A stretch of 9,953 nucleotides of DNA from Thermodesulfovibrionales bacterium (GCA_022013235.1 JAKLQR010000104.1:1-9953), one strand, 5' to 3'. Shown: positions 1 through 6,219, counted from the stretch's first letter. Notes: a model not told the origin generated them from the letters alone. Numbers and translations are program-made.

Positions 1-90
1 ACCGCCTTATTAAAACATATTTTACTGGAAATGAATACAAAATTACATGCCCTTAACATGGGCATAGAAGGAAAAAGGGGAGGGTTCTAA
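1..90 (+). CDS. Possible C-terminal end of an unidentified gene (partial)
   Basis: Frame 1 is open from the window edge to a TAA at 88-90, giving 29 codons. The last residues (KRGGF) and the stop come from the left arm of the REP-like repeat at 74-141. The preceding stretch (LLKHILLEMNTKLHALNMGI) has a helical, protein-like composition, but I do not recognise a family. A run of this length is easily open by chance, so this is only a weak suggestion that a gene enters from the left. A small hairpin (ATGCCC at 47-52, GGGCAT at 60-65, 7-nt loop) lies inside it. Confidence 0.22.
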   Translation, partial: TALLKHILLEMNTKLHALNMGIEGKRGGF

Positions 91-141
91 TTAAATGAAA
101 AATAATGCAACGAATGAGGAATAAATAGAACCGTCCCCTTT
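74..141. repeat. REP-like inverted repeat (AAAGGGGA-GGTTCTA type)
   Basis: The left arm at 74-89 (AAAGGGGAGGGTTCTA) and the right arm at 126-141 are complementary at 15 of 16 positions, around a 36-nt AT-rich centre. The motif AAAGGGGACGGTTCTA resembles the REP palindromes that accompany REP-associated tyrosine (Y1) transposases in many genomes. No intact transposase is visible here, so this would be a stand-alone copy moved in trans. It lies upstream of the toxin-antitoxin operon. Assignment to that class is from motif memory only. Confidence 0.6.
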
Positions 142-302
142 AGTTCTTTGCAATAGCAACAGTTCACAGAGAAAGATTTATGGTTATTCAAGGCCTCTCT
201 CACTTTCTCCCTATAGCACGCGCATGCAATTACTCCGTATAGGATACTGAGTTCATCCCGAAATAATCGCCTCATCACTTATATTTACATCTCGTACTAA
301 TC

Positions 303-331
303 TTGTCAAAAAGACCGCTCTATAGTATACT
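303..331 (+). promoter_or_regulatory. mazEF promoter
   Basis: A -35 box TTGTCA (303-308) and a -10 box TATACT (326-331) are separated by exactly 17 bp, predicting a transcription start near 338. This is the strongest sigma70-like match upstream of the antitoxin gene, whose ATG is at 361. The -10 box overlaps a palindrome, as expected for an autoregulated toxin-antitoxin promoter. Confidence 0.7.
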
Positions 332-346
332 TATTGTAGATACAAT
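324..346. promoter_or_regulatory. Candidate MazE/MazEF operator: two adjacent palindromes
   Basis: AGTATACT (324-331) is a perfect 8-bp palindrome covering the -10 box. ATTGTA-GA-TACAAT (333-346) is a perfect 6-bp inverted repeat at the predicted transcription start. MazE antitoxins bind DNA through an AbrB-type N-terminal fold, and MazEF complexes repress their own promoters, so a dyad here is the natural operator. Binding is inferred from position and symmetry only. Confidence 0.5.
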
Positions 347-360
347 GAAGGAGGTAGAGC

Positions 361-603
361 ATGACCACAAAGATACAGCAATGGGGAAATAGTCTGGCTT
401 TGAGAATTCCCAAGGCATTTGCCGTGGAAGCAAATCTTCACAAGGGAGCAGTTGTTGACGTTTCCGAAGAAGGCGGTAAAATTATCCTCACTCCCGTCAA
501 GAAAAGGAAATTTACTTTAGAAGGGTTATTGTCAGGGGTGACAAAGGAAAATATCCATCGTGAGGTTAGCACTGGGAAGAGGGTTGGTAAGGAAATATGG
601 TAA
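361..603 (+). CDS. mazE: Antitoxin MazE (AbrB/SpoVT fold)
   Basis: This 80-residue protein is the antitoxin of a type II toxin-antitoxin pair. It should bind and inhibit the MazF RNase encoded next to it and repress the operon. Residues 3-47 (KIQQWGNSLALRIPKAFAVE onward) form the swapped-hairpin DNA-binding domain. The C-terminal part (about 52-80, FTLEGLLSGVTKENIHREV and a final VGKEIW) matches the intrinsically disordered MazF-binding tail of the E. coli MazE/PemI type. Length is close to E. coli MazE (82). The start is clear: AGGAGGT at 349-355 lies 5 nt before the ATG. Its end overlaps mazF by 7 nt (ATGGTAA, 597-603), a typical coupled arrangement that keeps antitoxin ahead of toxin. Confidence 0.93.
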   Translation: MTTKIQQWGNSLALRIPKAFAVEANLHKGAVVDVSEEGGKIILTPVKKRKFTLEGLLSGVTKENIHREVSTGKRVGKEIW

Positions 604-941
604 AACGGAAAGGTTTTATTCCCAACCGGGGGCATATCGTTTGGATAGATTTTGACCCACAGTCCGGCCACGAGCAGGCGGGGAGGAGACCAGCCTTTGT
701 AGTGTCTCCAGCTGCCTACAATGAAAAGATCGGGTTAGCCTTGTTATGCCCTATAACGAATCAGGTGAAAGGCTATCCTTTTGAGGTTGCACTCTCAAAA
801 GGGACAGGCGTATCGGGCGTCATTCTTGCAGATCAGATAAAAAGTCTCGATTGGAAGAGCCGGAATGCAGAGTTTAATTGCAATGCTCCTTATGAGGTCG
901 TTAATCTTGTCCTGGAGAAACTGGCTACACTTTTATCGTAA
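597..941 (+). CDS. mazF: mRNA interferase toxin MazF
   Basis: The 114-residue product is a MazF/PemK-family endoribonuclease (E. coli MazF has 111). It would cleave mRNA at short specific sequences when freed from MazE. Visible hallmarks are GHIVWIDFDPQSGHEQAGRR (residues 12-31), RPAFVVSP (31-38), CPITNQVKGYPFEV (51-64) and GVILADQIKSLDW (74-86). Glu26, Arg31 and Thr54 align with E. coli Glu24, Arg29 and Thr52, the residues used in RNA binding and cleavage, so the toxin looks intact. AAGGA (589-593) precedes the ATG by only 3 nt, and the start overlaps the mazE stop, so translation is probably coupled. The exact cut site cannot be read from sequence. No terminator is obvious downstream. Confidence 0.94.
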   Translation: MVKRKGFIPNRGHIVWIDFDPQSGHEQAGRRPAFVVSPAAYNEKIGLALLCPITNQVKGYPFEVALSKGTGVSGVILADQIKSLDWKSRNAEFNCNAPYEVVNLVLEKLATLLS

Positions 942-1131
942 CAATGCCCTGCTGACTTCAAGTGATGTTTTATTGAATTAAGAAGAAATGTCTCTGACCA
1001 TATCCCGTTATGTTTGCTTCAAACGGAACCAAATATCATTAACCGCGATGTTTCCTCCCGTAACTGTCGTTGAGCCATCCGATGCCGTTGCATTTGCTTG
1101 TGGCTATTATTAATTATATGAGCTCTATCTC
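942..1131. other. Intergenic region between convergent mazF and aminotransferase
   Basis: No intact gene, promoter or convincing terminator is visible. A 5-bp hairpin (GTTTG 1012-1016, CAAAC 1020-1024) has no T-tract. The minus strand at 1008-1103 has an open, protein-like 31-codon run without a start codon, discussed as a possible gene remnant. Confidence 0.5.
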
Positions 1132-2025
1132 TTACTCTTCCAATCCCCACAACGAAGGCCCTTCTGCCTTTACACCGGAAACGTATGCGTTTACTCCCCG
1201 GCGGTAAAGTTTTCTGAGCAACCGGGCGATTTTCCCGACAGGATAGGTTTGTGAATCGACTGCCGAGATCGGCATAACCTCCATCGTGGTATTCGTGAGA
1301 AATACCTCTTCGGCAGCGTAAAGATCGTTCTTTGTGAACATTCCTTCGTGTACCGATAACCCTTCTTGTCTGGCAAGGTCTGTAACGATCCCTCTCGTTA
1401 TGCCATCAAGTATTCCGCAGTCAATCGAGGGGGTGCAGAGAGAACCACCCTTATAAAAAAATATGTTGCTGATCGTTCCTTCTGCGAGAAAGGCGTTTTC
1501 ATTCAGCATGATTGCTTCGTAAGCCCCCTGCTTTTTCGCCTCGATTTTGGCAAGGACATTGTTCAGAAAATTCAGGGATTTAATCTGCGGATTGATCGCT
1601 TCCCTGAGGTTTCTTCTCGTTTCCGCAATCATAAGCCTGATCCCGTGTTTGTAGTATGCCTCAGGGTATTCTTTGAATTCCTGGGTAATGATTATGACCG
1701 TCGGCTTGGGGCAGAAATCGGGGTCAAGCCCCAGAGAACCCTGGCCCCGGGAAATCGTTAACCGTACATATGCATTGCTTAACCGATTCGCAATAAGGGT
1801 CTCGTACAGGGCGATCTTCAGATGGTTGGTGTCGAGGGGGATCGAGAGTCCTATCAGCGATGCGGAACGGAATAATCTCTGGAGATGCTCATCGATTTTA
1901 AAGAGAACGCTGTCGTAAACCCTTAAGGTTTCATAAATACCGTCTCCGTAGAGGAACCCGTGATCGAACACAGAGACGACCGCCTCTTTTGAGGGCACAA
2001 TCTTTCCATTTACATACACATACAT
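1132..2025 (-). CDS. Class IV PLP-dependent aminotransferase (branched-chain / D-amino acid / aminodeoxychorismate lyase group)
   Basis: This 297-residue cytosolic enzyme belongs to fold-type IV PLP enzymes. Lys149 (PQIKSLNFLNNVLAK) is the expected Schiff-base lysine and Glu182 (AEGTISNIF) the residue facing the PLP ring nitrogen. ILDGITR (205-211) and FLTNTTMEVMPI (242-253) supply phosphate- and substrate-loop residues. The N-terminal block FDHGFLYGDGIYETLRVY (20-37) is family-typical. BCATs usually have EG(I/V)R here. The ET pair and the TNTTMEVMPI block lean toward D-amino acid transaminase or aminodeoxychorismate lyase, while length (about 300) fits BCAT, so the substrate is left open. 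No Shine-Dalgarno precedes the ATG; a -10 box lies 7 nt upstream, suggesting a leaderless mRNA. An out-of-frame ATG sits 4 nt upstream at 2029-2027. Confidence 0.9.
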   Translation of the reverse strand: MYVYVNGKIVPSKEAVVSVFDHGFLYGDGIYETLRVYDSVLFKIDEHLQRLFRSASLIGLSIPLDTNHLKIALYETLIANRLSNAYVRLTISRGQGSLGLDPDFCPKPTVIIITQEFKEYPEAYYKHGIRLMIAETRRNLREAINPQIKSLNFLNNVLAKIEAKKQGAYEAIMLNENAFLAEGTISNIFFYKGGSLCTPSIDCGILDGITRGIVTDLARQEGLSVHEGMFTKNDLYAAEEVFLTNTTMEVMPISAVDSQTYPVGKIARLLRKLYRRGVNAYVSGVKAEGPSLWGLEE

Positions 2026-2032
2026 ACATTTA

Positions 2033-2041
2033 ATTATATCA
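2033..2041 (-). promoter_or_regulatory. Extended -10 promoter of the aminotransferase gene
   Basis: On the minus strand TGATATAAT is a perfect extended -10 (TGn plus TATAAT). The region 17 bp upstream has no good -35, which extended -10 promoters can tolerate. The predicted start falls at about 2025-2027, on the ATG itself. Confidence 0.55.
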
Positions 2042-2115
2042 CGGGGAGAAAACCGGGAACGTCTTTGAAAAATCCATCGTTATTAATAATCTCATAATAG
2101 TAAATACATAAATGA

Positions 2116-2196
2116 TCCCCCTCACCCTTTCCCTCTCCCTCCGGGGGAGAGTCCCGAAAGCTTTCGGGAATGAGGGGGAGGGTTGGGAGAGGGTGA
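2116..2196. repeat. Palindromic intergenic repeat, family R1, copy b
   Basis: A pyrimidine-rich left half (CCCTCACCCTTTCCCTCTCC) faces a purine-rich right half (GAGGGGGAGGGTTGGGAGAG) around a perfect 18-bp palindrome, TCCCGAAAGCTTTCGGGA (2152-2169). Positions 2116-2151 match the complement of 7019-7054 at 34 of 36 bases, so the element is repeated within the window. It fills the gap between the lipoyl gene and the aminotransferase, both on the minus strand. The transcript should fold into a strong hairpin that may attenuate read-through. It encodes no protein. Confidence 0.8.
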
Positions 2197-2253
2197 AATA
2201 TGAATACTATTTTGAGACCGTTAATAAGTATCTCAATGAAAGGTTTTCCTGAA

Positions 2254-3063
2254 TCAGCGCTGGAAATTCCACTGATGTGTTGAATATTTCTGCGCTTCCA
2301 GTTCCTCTGCAAGCCGGGTCTCTTCTGCGGAAGGTCTTGCGCTCTTGAATTGTATGTCAAATACTTCCTCAAAGGCAGACCTGAGCGCACTCTTCAACCC
2401 GTCCATCGTGAGAGAAGGAACAATCTCGCGCAGTCCGCACATGGTTTCTCGCAAGCTCTTCGGGTCCGCACAGCGGAAAATCATGGAAACCTCATCATAT
2501 GCGATGATAGAGGGGATGGATCCCTGTTGCAGCAACCCGTCTCTCCATCTCTTCTGCGCGGACCCTATGATCTTTCTCTCCTGAAACGATATTTCGCCAT
2601 AGGAAGCGGAATGAAAACAGAGGGGGTTTCGTGAGCGGGGGCCTGTTTTCGATTCGGCAGGGAGTTGCCGCCGCCGCTTCGTTTCCGGGACGATACCGAT
2701 GCGTGTAAATGCGAGGCCCAGGGCTTTACTGATCTTTGCATAGCTGTCGAGCAGGCCGGAGGAGAACACCCCGGCGTCGGTCTTTGCAGAGAAGCTGTAG
2801 GTGAGTTCCTCCCCGTGGAGGACCGCTCGGCCACCGCTCGGTCTCCTTACAACCGGAATATCTCTGCGTGCACAGTATGCAACATCAATATCGCTGCTTC
2901 GCTGGAAGTATCCGATGGTGACTGAGGGCCTGTCCCATCCGTACAGTCTCAGGGTAGGCGGGGCGAGTTCTTTCCTCACTGCGATGGCGAGTGCCTCATC
3001 AAGAGCCATATTATATGAGGCACTGTTCACTCCATCATCAAGGTAACGCCAGGTGGTATTCAT
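2254..3063 (-). CDS. Lipoate-protein ligase / octanoyltransferase (LplA/LipM family)
   Basis: This cytosolic enzyme attaches lipoyl or octanoyl groups to lipoyl-domain proteins such as GcvH or E2 subunits. From the ATG at 3063 it has 269 residues. Family blocks are the N-terminal NMALDEAL, the substrate loop RRPSGGRAVLHGEELTYSF (about 73-91), and GSAQKRWRDGLLQQGSIP (about 167-184) after ERK with the conserved lysine. Cys149, in LCFHSASYGEI, sits where LipM octanoyltransferases carry their catalytic cysteine, so octanoyl-ACP transfer is more likely than ATP-dependent lipoate ligation, but this is not proven. An ATG at 3090 gives nine extra residues, but it lies inside an inverted repeat and the extension is not family-like, so 3063 is preferred. 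The ribosome site is weak (AGGG about 8 nt upstream). Confidence 0.85.
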   Translation of the reverse strand: MNTTWRYLDDGVNSASYNMALDEALAIAVRKELAPPTLRLYGWDRPSVTIGYFQRSSDIDVAYCARRDIPVVRRPSGGRAVLHGEELTYSFSAKTDAGVFSSGLLDSYAKISKALGLAFTRIGIVPETKRRRQLPAESKTGPRSRNPLCFHSASYGEISFQERKIIGSAQKRWRDGLLQQGSIPSIIAYDEVSMIFRCADPKSLRETMCGLREIVPSLTMDGLKSALRSAFEEVFDIQFKSARPSAEETRLAEELEAQKYSTHQWNFQR

Positions 3064-3085
3064 GGGGAACCCTGTCCCAATAATT

Positions 3086-3170
3086 GTCATTATCCGGCTT
3101 GACCGGATAATCCAGTTCTTTTTTCCAGAAACTTTCGATACTGGATTCCCCGATCAAGTCGTGGAATGAC
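3086..3170. repeat. Long imperfect inverted repeat in the lipoyl-gene leader
   Basis: Two 31-nt arms, 3086-3116 and 3140-3170, are complementary at 24 of 31 positions around a 23-nt spacer. Arm 1 contains its own palindrome (TATCCGG 3091-3097, CCGGATA 3103-3109). The GTCATT...AATCCAGT layout resembles abundant intergenic repeats in related genomes. It lies between the predicted promoter and start codon of the lipoyl gene, so it would form a large hairpin in the 5' untranslated region. Confidence 0.7.
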
Positions 3171-3223
3171 GGAAAAAGACCTTATGCAACTTTTAATATT
3201 TTTGAAAGTTAATACCATAGATG

Positions 3224-3253
3224 ACTATAAAATGAGGGACATGCTTTTATCAA
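3224..3253 (-). promoter_or_regulatory. Candidate promoter of the lipoyl transferase gene
   Basis: On the minus strand, TTGATA (3253-3248) and TATAGT (3229-3224) are separated by 18 bp, predicting a start near 3217 and a leader of about 154 nt that includes the inverted repeat. It lies back to back with the lolA promoter, with 16 bp between the two -35 boxes. Confidence 0.45.
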
Positions 3254-3269
3254 GGATGCATCACGTGTA

Positions 3270-3299
3270 TTGTCAACGGAAAATTTTGTGTGGTATGCT
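3270..3299 (+). promoter_or_regulatory. Candidate promoter of lolA-tsaD
   Basis: TTGTCA (3270-3275) and TATGCT (3294-3299) are separated by 18 bp, predicting a start near 3306. That leaves about 24 nt before the preferred lolA ATG at 3330 and only 9 nt before the alternative ATG at 3315, which supports the downstream start. Confidence 0.55.
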
Positions 3300-3329
3300 T
3301 AAATATCTGAAAGGATGAAAGAGGTGAGA

Positions 3330-3992
3330 ATGAATACAGTGATGTCGAAGAATATTTTTCATAAAAGCAGTCTCTGTTTTCTCCTGGTTGTGTTCTTTTT
3401 TCTGCTGCCCGTGACGGTCCGGGGGGAGACGGTTGACGATGAAATCACCCGGATACAGCAGGCATATGCAAATCTTCAGGACATCAAGGGCAGTTTTGTG
3501 CAGAAAAGCTACATAAAAGACCTGAAAAGGACCGATACGTTCAAGGGGGAATTCTACATCAAGCGGCCGATGATGCTGAAATGGTGCTACCGTGGCGAGA
3601 ATGAACAGGAGGTGTTCATAAGGAACGACGAGATCATCATATACCAGAAAAAAGAGAAACAGGCATTCAAGGGCAGCTTCGACCGGGAAACGTACGGCCA
3701 GGCGCCGATAGCGCTCCTGAGCGGCTTCGGAAGGATCAGAGAGGAATTCTCCGCATCCATGAAAAACGGAAAGCTCCTTCTGAAACCCAAAAAGCCGATG
3801 GGCGGAATTGTCTCCATTGAACTGCAGACTTCCGGCGAGGGCTTCCCGATACAATCGTTTACTGTCATAGACTCGCTGAACAACAGAATAGACATGGTAT
3901 TCAGCGACATTCAAATCAATACAGGATTAGAAGAATCATTTTTCACCCCTTCCCTGCCAAAGGGCGTGACTGTTCTTGAGAATTCTTCGTAA
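3330..3992 (+). CDS. lolA: Outer-membrane lipoprotein carrier protein LolA-like
   Basis: The 220-residue product is a periplasmic carrier that would take lipoproteins from the LolCDE exporter to the outer membrane. A signal peptide is clear: basic start, hydrophobic SLCFLLVVFFFLLPVTV, and a likely cleavage near VRG/ETVDD. The mature part shows the LolA pattern: ITRIQQAYANLQDIKGSFVQ, then FKGEFYIKRPMMLKWCYRG, IIIYQKK, and a final VFSDIQINTGLEESFFTPSLPKG, consistent with the open beta-barrel. The start at 3330 has GAGG 5 nt upstream (3321-3324). An in-frame ATG at 3315 adds five residues but has poor spacing. tsaD begins 8 nt after the stop, so both are probably cotranscribed. The pairing with lspA and lgt, 3-4 kb away, is a shared theme, not an operon. 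Confidence 0.85.
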   Translation: MNTVMSKNIFHKSSLCFLLVVFFFLLPVTVRGETVDDEITRIQQAYANLQDIKGSFVQKSYIKDLKRTDTFKGEFYIKRPMMLKWCYRGENEQEVFIRNDEIIIYQKKEKQAFKGSFDRETYGQAPIALLSGFGRIREEFSASMKNGKLLLKPKKPMGGIVSIELQTSGEGFPIQSFTVIDSLNNRIDMVFSDIQINTGLEESFFTPSLPKGVTVLENSS

Positions 3993-4000
3993 ACGGTCCT

Positions 4001-5053
4001 GTGCTGATCCTCGGCATTGATACCTCATGCGATGACACATCTGCCTCTGTAGTTGAAGACGGTGCGGCAGTGCTGTCGAACATTATTTCGAACCAGACCG
4101 AGATTCACCGGAAGTATGGCGGCATCGTCCCTGAGCTCGCCTCTCGCCGTCACATCGAAATGATATGGCCGGTTGTTGGCGAGGCCTTAACTACAGCAGG
4201 GCTTCGCCCGGAAGATTTGGACGGTATCGCAGTATGCAAGGGGCCGGGCCTGATAGGGTCGCTCCTCATCGGGTGTTCTTTTGCAAAAGCGGTATGCTAT
4301 GCGAAGGCAAAACCGCTGATTGCGGTGAATCACCTGGAGGGGCATATCTTTGCGGCATTCCTTGAGGTGCCGAGACCGGAGTTCCCTTTTCTCGCCCTCA
4401 TCGTATCGGGAGGGCATACCTCTCTCTATAAAGTCGAAGGGTTTTCCCGCTATGAAGAGCTGGGGAGGACGAGGGATGATGCGGCCGGAGAAGCGTATGA
4501 CAAGGTTTCGAAACTTCTCGGTCTTGGCTATCCGGGAGGACCGGTCATCAACAAACTTGCGAGGGAGGGAAATCCGAAGGCGATAGACTTCCCGAGGGCA
4601 TATCTCCCTGAGTCATTCGATTTCAGTTTCAGCGGACTCAAGACAGCAGTGTTGAATTATGTGAAACAGCAATCAGGGAGCAGAGACCAGTCAGCAGAGA
4701 AAACCGGAGACCGACCAGGGAATTCATCCTTCATCCTACATCCTTCATCTTTACCTGATATTGCCGCGTCTTTTCAGGCTTCTGTTGTCGATGTCCTCGT
4801 GAGGAAGACGGAATGGGCAATCAAAAAGAAATGGATTAAAAAGGTTGTCCTTTCAGGAGGGGTTGCAGCCAACAGCGAGCTGCGGAGGAGGATGAAAGAG
4901 ATGGCGGAAGAGCGGAGAGTGGAGCTCTTTGTCCCCTCGCTTTTACTCTGCACTGACAACGCTGCCATGATCGCAGCTGCAGGGTATCACCATCTCATGG
5001 CAGGCAACATCGCAGGGCTTGACCTGAATCCGCAGGCATATCTGCCTCTCTGA
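4001..5053 (+). CDS. tsaD: tRNA N6-adenosine threonylcarbamoyltransferase TsaD
   Basis: TsaD transfers the threonylcarbamoyl group to A37 of ANN-decoding tRNAs, working with TsaB and TsaE. The 350 residues contain all expected ASKHA-fold features: GIDTSCDDTSASV (5-17), YGGIVPELASRRHIE (39-53), the metal site HLEGH with His111 and His115, VSGGHT (135-140), DDAAGEAYDKVSKLLGLGYPGGP (159-181), FSFSGLKTAVLNYVKQ (208-223), VLSGGVAANSELR (283-295) and CTDNAAMIA with metal ligand Asp319. The start is GTG, 8 nt after the lolA stop and without a clear Shine-Dalgarno, so coupling to lolA is likely. Residues 224-251 are an unusual low-complexity insertion between the KTAVLNY and IAASFQ blocks, encoded partly by a tandem 7-nt repeat. 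Family lengths are usually near 335-345, so this copy is slightly long. Confidence 0.97.
   Translation: MLILGIDTSCDDTSASVVEDGAAVLSNIISNQTEIHRKYGGIVPELASRRHIEMIWPVVGEALTTAGLRPEDLDGIAVCKGPGLIGSLLIGCSFAKAVCYAKAKPLIAVNHLEGHIFAAFLEVPRPEFPFLALIVSGGHTSLYKVEGFSRYEELGRTRDDAAGEAYDKVSKLLGLGYPGGPVINKLAREGNPKAIDFPRAYLPESFDFSFSGLKTAVLNYVKQQSGSRDQSAEKTGDRPGNSSFILHPSSLPDIAASFQASVVDVLVRKTEWAIKKKWIKKVVLSGGVAANSELRRRMKEMAEERRVELFVPSLLLCTDNAAMIAAAGYHHLMAGNIAGLDLNPQAYLPL
4723..4750 (+). repeat. Tandem heptanucleotide repeat inside tsaD
   Basis: Four consecutive 7-mers are present: TTCATCC, TTCATCC, TACATCC and TTCATCT. Seven is not a multiple of three, so gain or loss of one unit would shift the tsaD frame. The encoded residues (SSFILHPSS) lie in a poorly conserved loop. 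Confidence 0.7.
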
Positions 5054-5168
5054 TTTTCACTCACTCGCTCGCTCAATAAATTCTCTGGAGAGTGGCAGAA
5101 GGCCCTTCCTATTTGTCATCTTTCTGATCAATACATTCTGACTCAGATTATTTATACACTGATTAAAT

Positions 5169-5301
5169 AATACGGCGGATGCAGTATTTTTGCGGATTTA
5201 TCCCGATTCTTATCGGGATCCCTCGGAGGGCGATAGCCCGAGAATGAGCAAAATACTGTATCCGCCGTATTCATCCGGGAATTTATGAATAATATGGGCT
5301 A
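5169..5301. repeat. Structured repeat, family R2, copy a (downstream of the GGDEF gene)
   Basis: The outer arms 5170-5190 and 5250-5270 pair at 20 of 21 positions. Inside are a perfect 8-bp hairpin (ATCCCGAT 5200-5207, ATCGGGAT 5212-5219) and a tip hairpin (GGGC-GATA-GCCC). Positions 5177-5228 are identical, 52 of 52, to 7119-7170. The flank toward the gene carries TTCATCCG (5270-5277) and GGCTAA (5297-5302), the latter including the reverse complement of the GGDEF stop codon; the other copy has the same layout. It lies between convergent tsaD and the GGDEF gene and may act as a terminator for both, but there is no long T-tract. Confidence 0.85.
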
Positions 5302-6219
5302 ACTAAATTCAACCCTGTTTCCGCCTTTTGCTTTTGCCTGGTACATAGCCAGGTCAGCCGCTTTCACCAACTTCTCGGGCGTAGTTATTTGCGGGTCTGG
5401 AATACTCGCCACTCCAATGCTTACAGTGATTTTATCGGGATAGCCTGAAAAAGCGTTCTCCGCAATTGCAGTGCATATTCTCGATGAAGGAATCATGGTA
5501 TTTTCTTTCACGGTCTGGGGCATGAGAACACAAAATTCTTCGCCTCCCCACCGTGCAACAGTATCAACCTTCCTCACATTATTTTTTATAATCTCTGCGA
5601 TCTCTTTGAGACACGTGTCCCCAGCCTGATGGCCGTATTTATCATTAATGCGCTTAAAATTGTCTATATCGATCAGGAGGCACGAAAGGGGCGACTCGTA
5701 CCGTGAAGTCTTATTGAATTCATGCTCGAGCAAAGTCTCGAACTGCCTTCGGTTGGAAAGGCCGGTGAGGGTATCTGTCGCTGCAAGAATTTCTACCTTT
5801 GCGAGCACATCCATCAGCTGATGGTTCATCCGCCGCAGTTCGTCCTGCAAAGCTTTTGTCCGGAGGCTCGCATAGATTCTCGCAATGAGTTCTTCATCGC
5901 TGAAGGGCTTGGGGAGGTAATCATCAGCACCCGCTTTTAAGCCATCAATCTTCTCCTCGGTTGAACGTTTCACCGTGAGGGCGATGATTGGAATACCCCT
6001 TGTATCTTCGCTATGTTTTAATAAACGACATATTTCGCCGCCATTGATATCGGGGAGAATAAAGTCAAGGATTATGATATCGAGGTGCTGAGTCTTTGCG
6101 ACCTTTATTGCTTTCTTCCCGTTCTCGGCCCAGATGATTTCGAACCCTTTGGACTCCAGAGATTTTTTTATTGCCTTTGCCTGAAGCTTGTCATCCTCAA
6201 CAAGAAGTATTTTTGCCAT
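5299..6219 (-). CDS. PleD-like response regulator: receiver domain plus GGDEF diguanylate cyclase
   Basis: The 306-residue cytosolic protein should make c-di-GMP under control of a partner histidine kinase. The N-terminal receiver (about 2-118) has the acidic pair Asp9/Asp10, phosphoacceptor Asp52 (LDFILPD), Thr82 and Lys104 (LPKPF). A probable helical linker (about 119-145) leads to the GGDEF domain: TDTLTGLSNRR (149-158), LLIDIDNFKRINDKYGHQAGD (181-201) and an active GGEEF motif (225-229). RKVD (216-219) is five residues upstream of it, matching the RxxD product-inhibition I-site. The ATG at 6219 begins exactly at the receiver (MAKILLVEDD). A TTG at 6264 would add 15 residues of no domain value. 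No good Shine-Dalgarno is visible. No kinase gene is adjacent, so the input signal is unknown. Confidence 0.95.
   Translation of the reverse strand: MAKILLVEDDKLQAKAIKKSLESKGFEIIWAENGKKAIKVAKTQHLDIIILDFILPDINGGEICRLLKHSEDTRGIPIIALTVKRSTEEKIDGLKAGADDYLPKPFSDEELIARIYASLRTKALQDELRRMNHQLMDVLAKVEILAATDTLTGLSNRRQFETLLEHEFNKTSRYESPLSCLLIDIDNFKRINDKYGHQAGDTCLKEIAEIIKNNVRKVDTVARWGGEEFCVLMPQTVKENTMIPSSRICTAIAENAFSGYPDKITVSIGVASIPDPQITTPEKLVKAADLAMYQAKAKGGNRVEFS

Noticed and set aside
87..278. 63-codon minus-strand reading frame beginning GTG ATG
   Set aside because: It begins right after an in-frame TAA, has no ribosome site, and its C-terminal part is read through the repeat. I recognise no family, so it is kept only as part of a remnant finding.
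2034..2390. 118-codon minus-strand frame between aminotransferase and lipoyl gene
   Set aside because: It runs through the R1 palindrome (producing P/L and E/G-rich low complexity) and overlaps the lipoyl gene's 3' end in another frame.
5170..5270. R2a as a classical rho-independent terminator
   Set aside because: The stem is long and strong, but neither side ends in a clear run of T; termination is possible but is not called as a separate feature.
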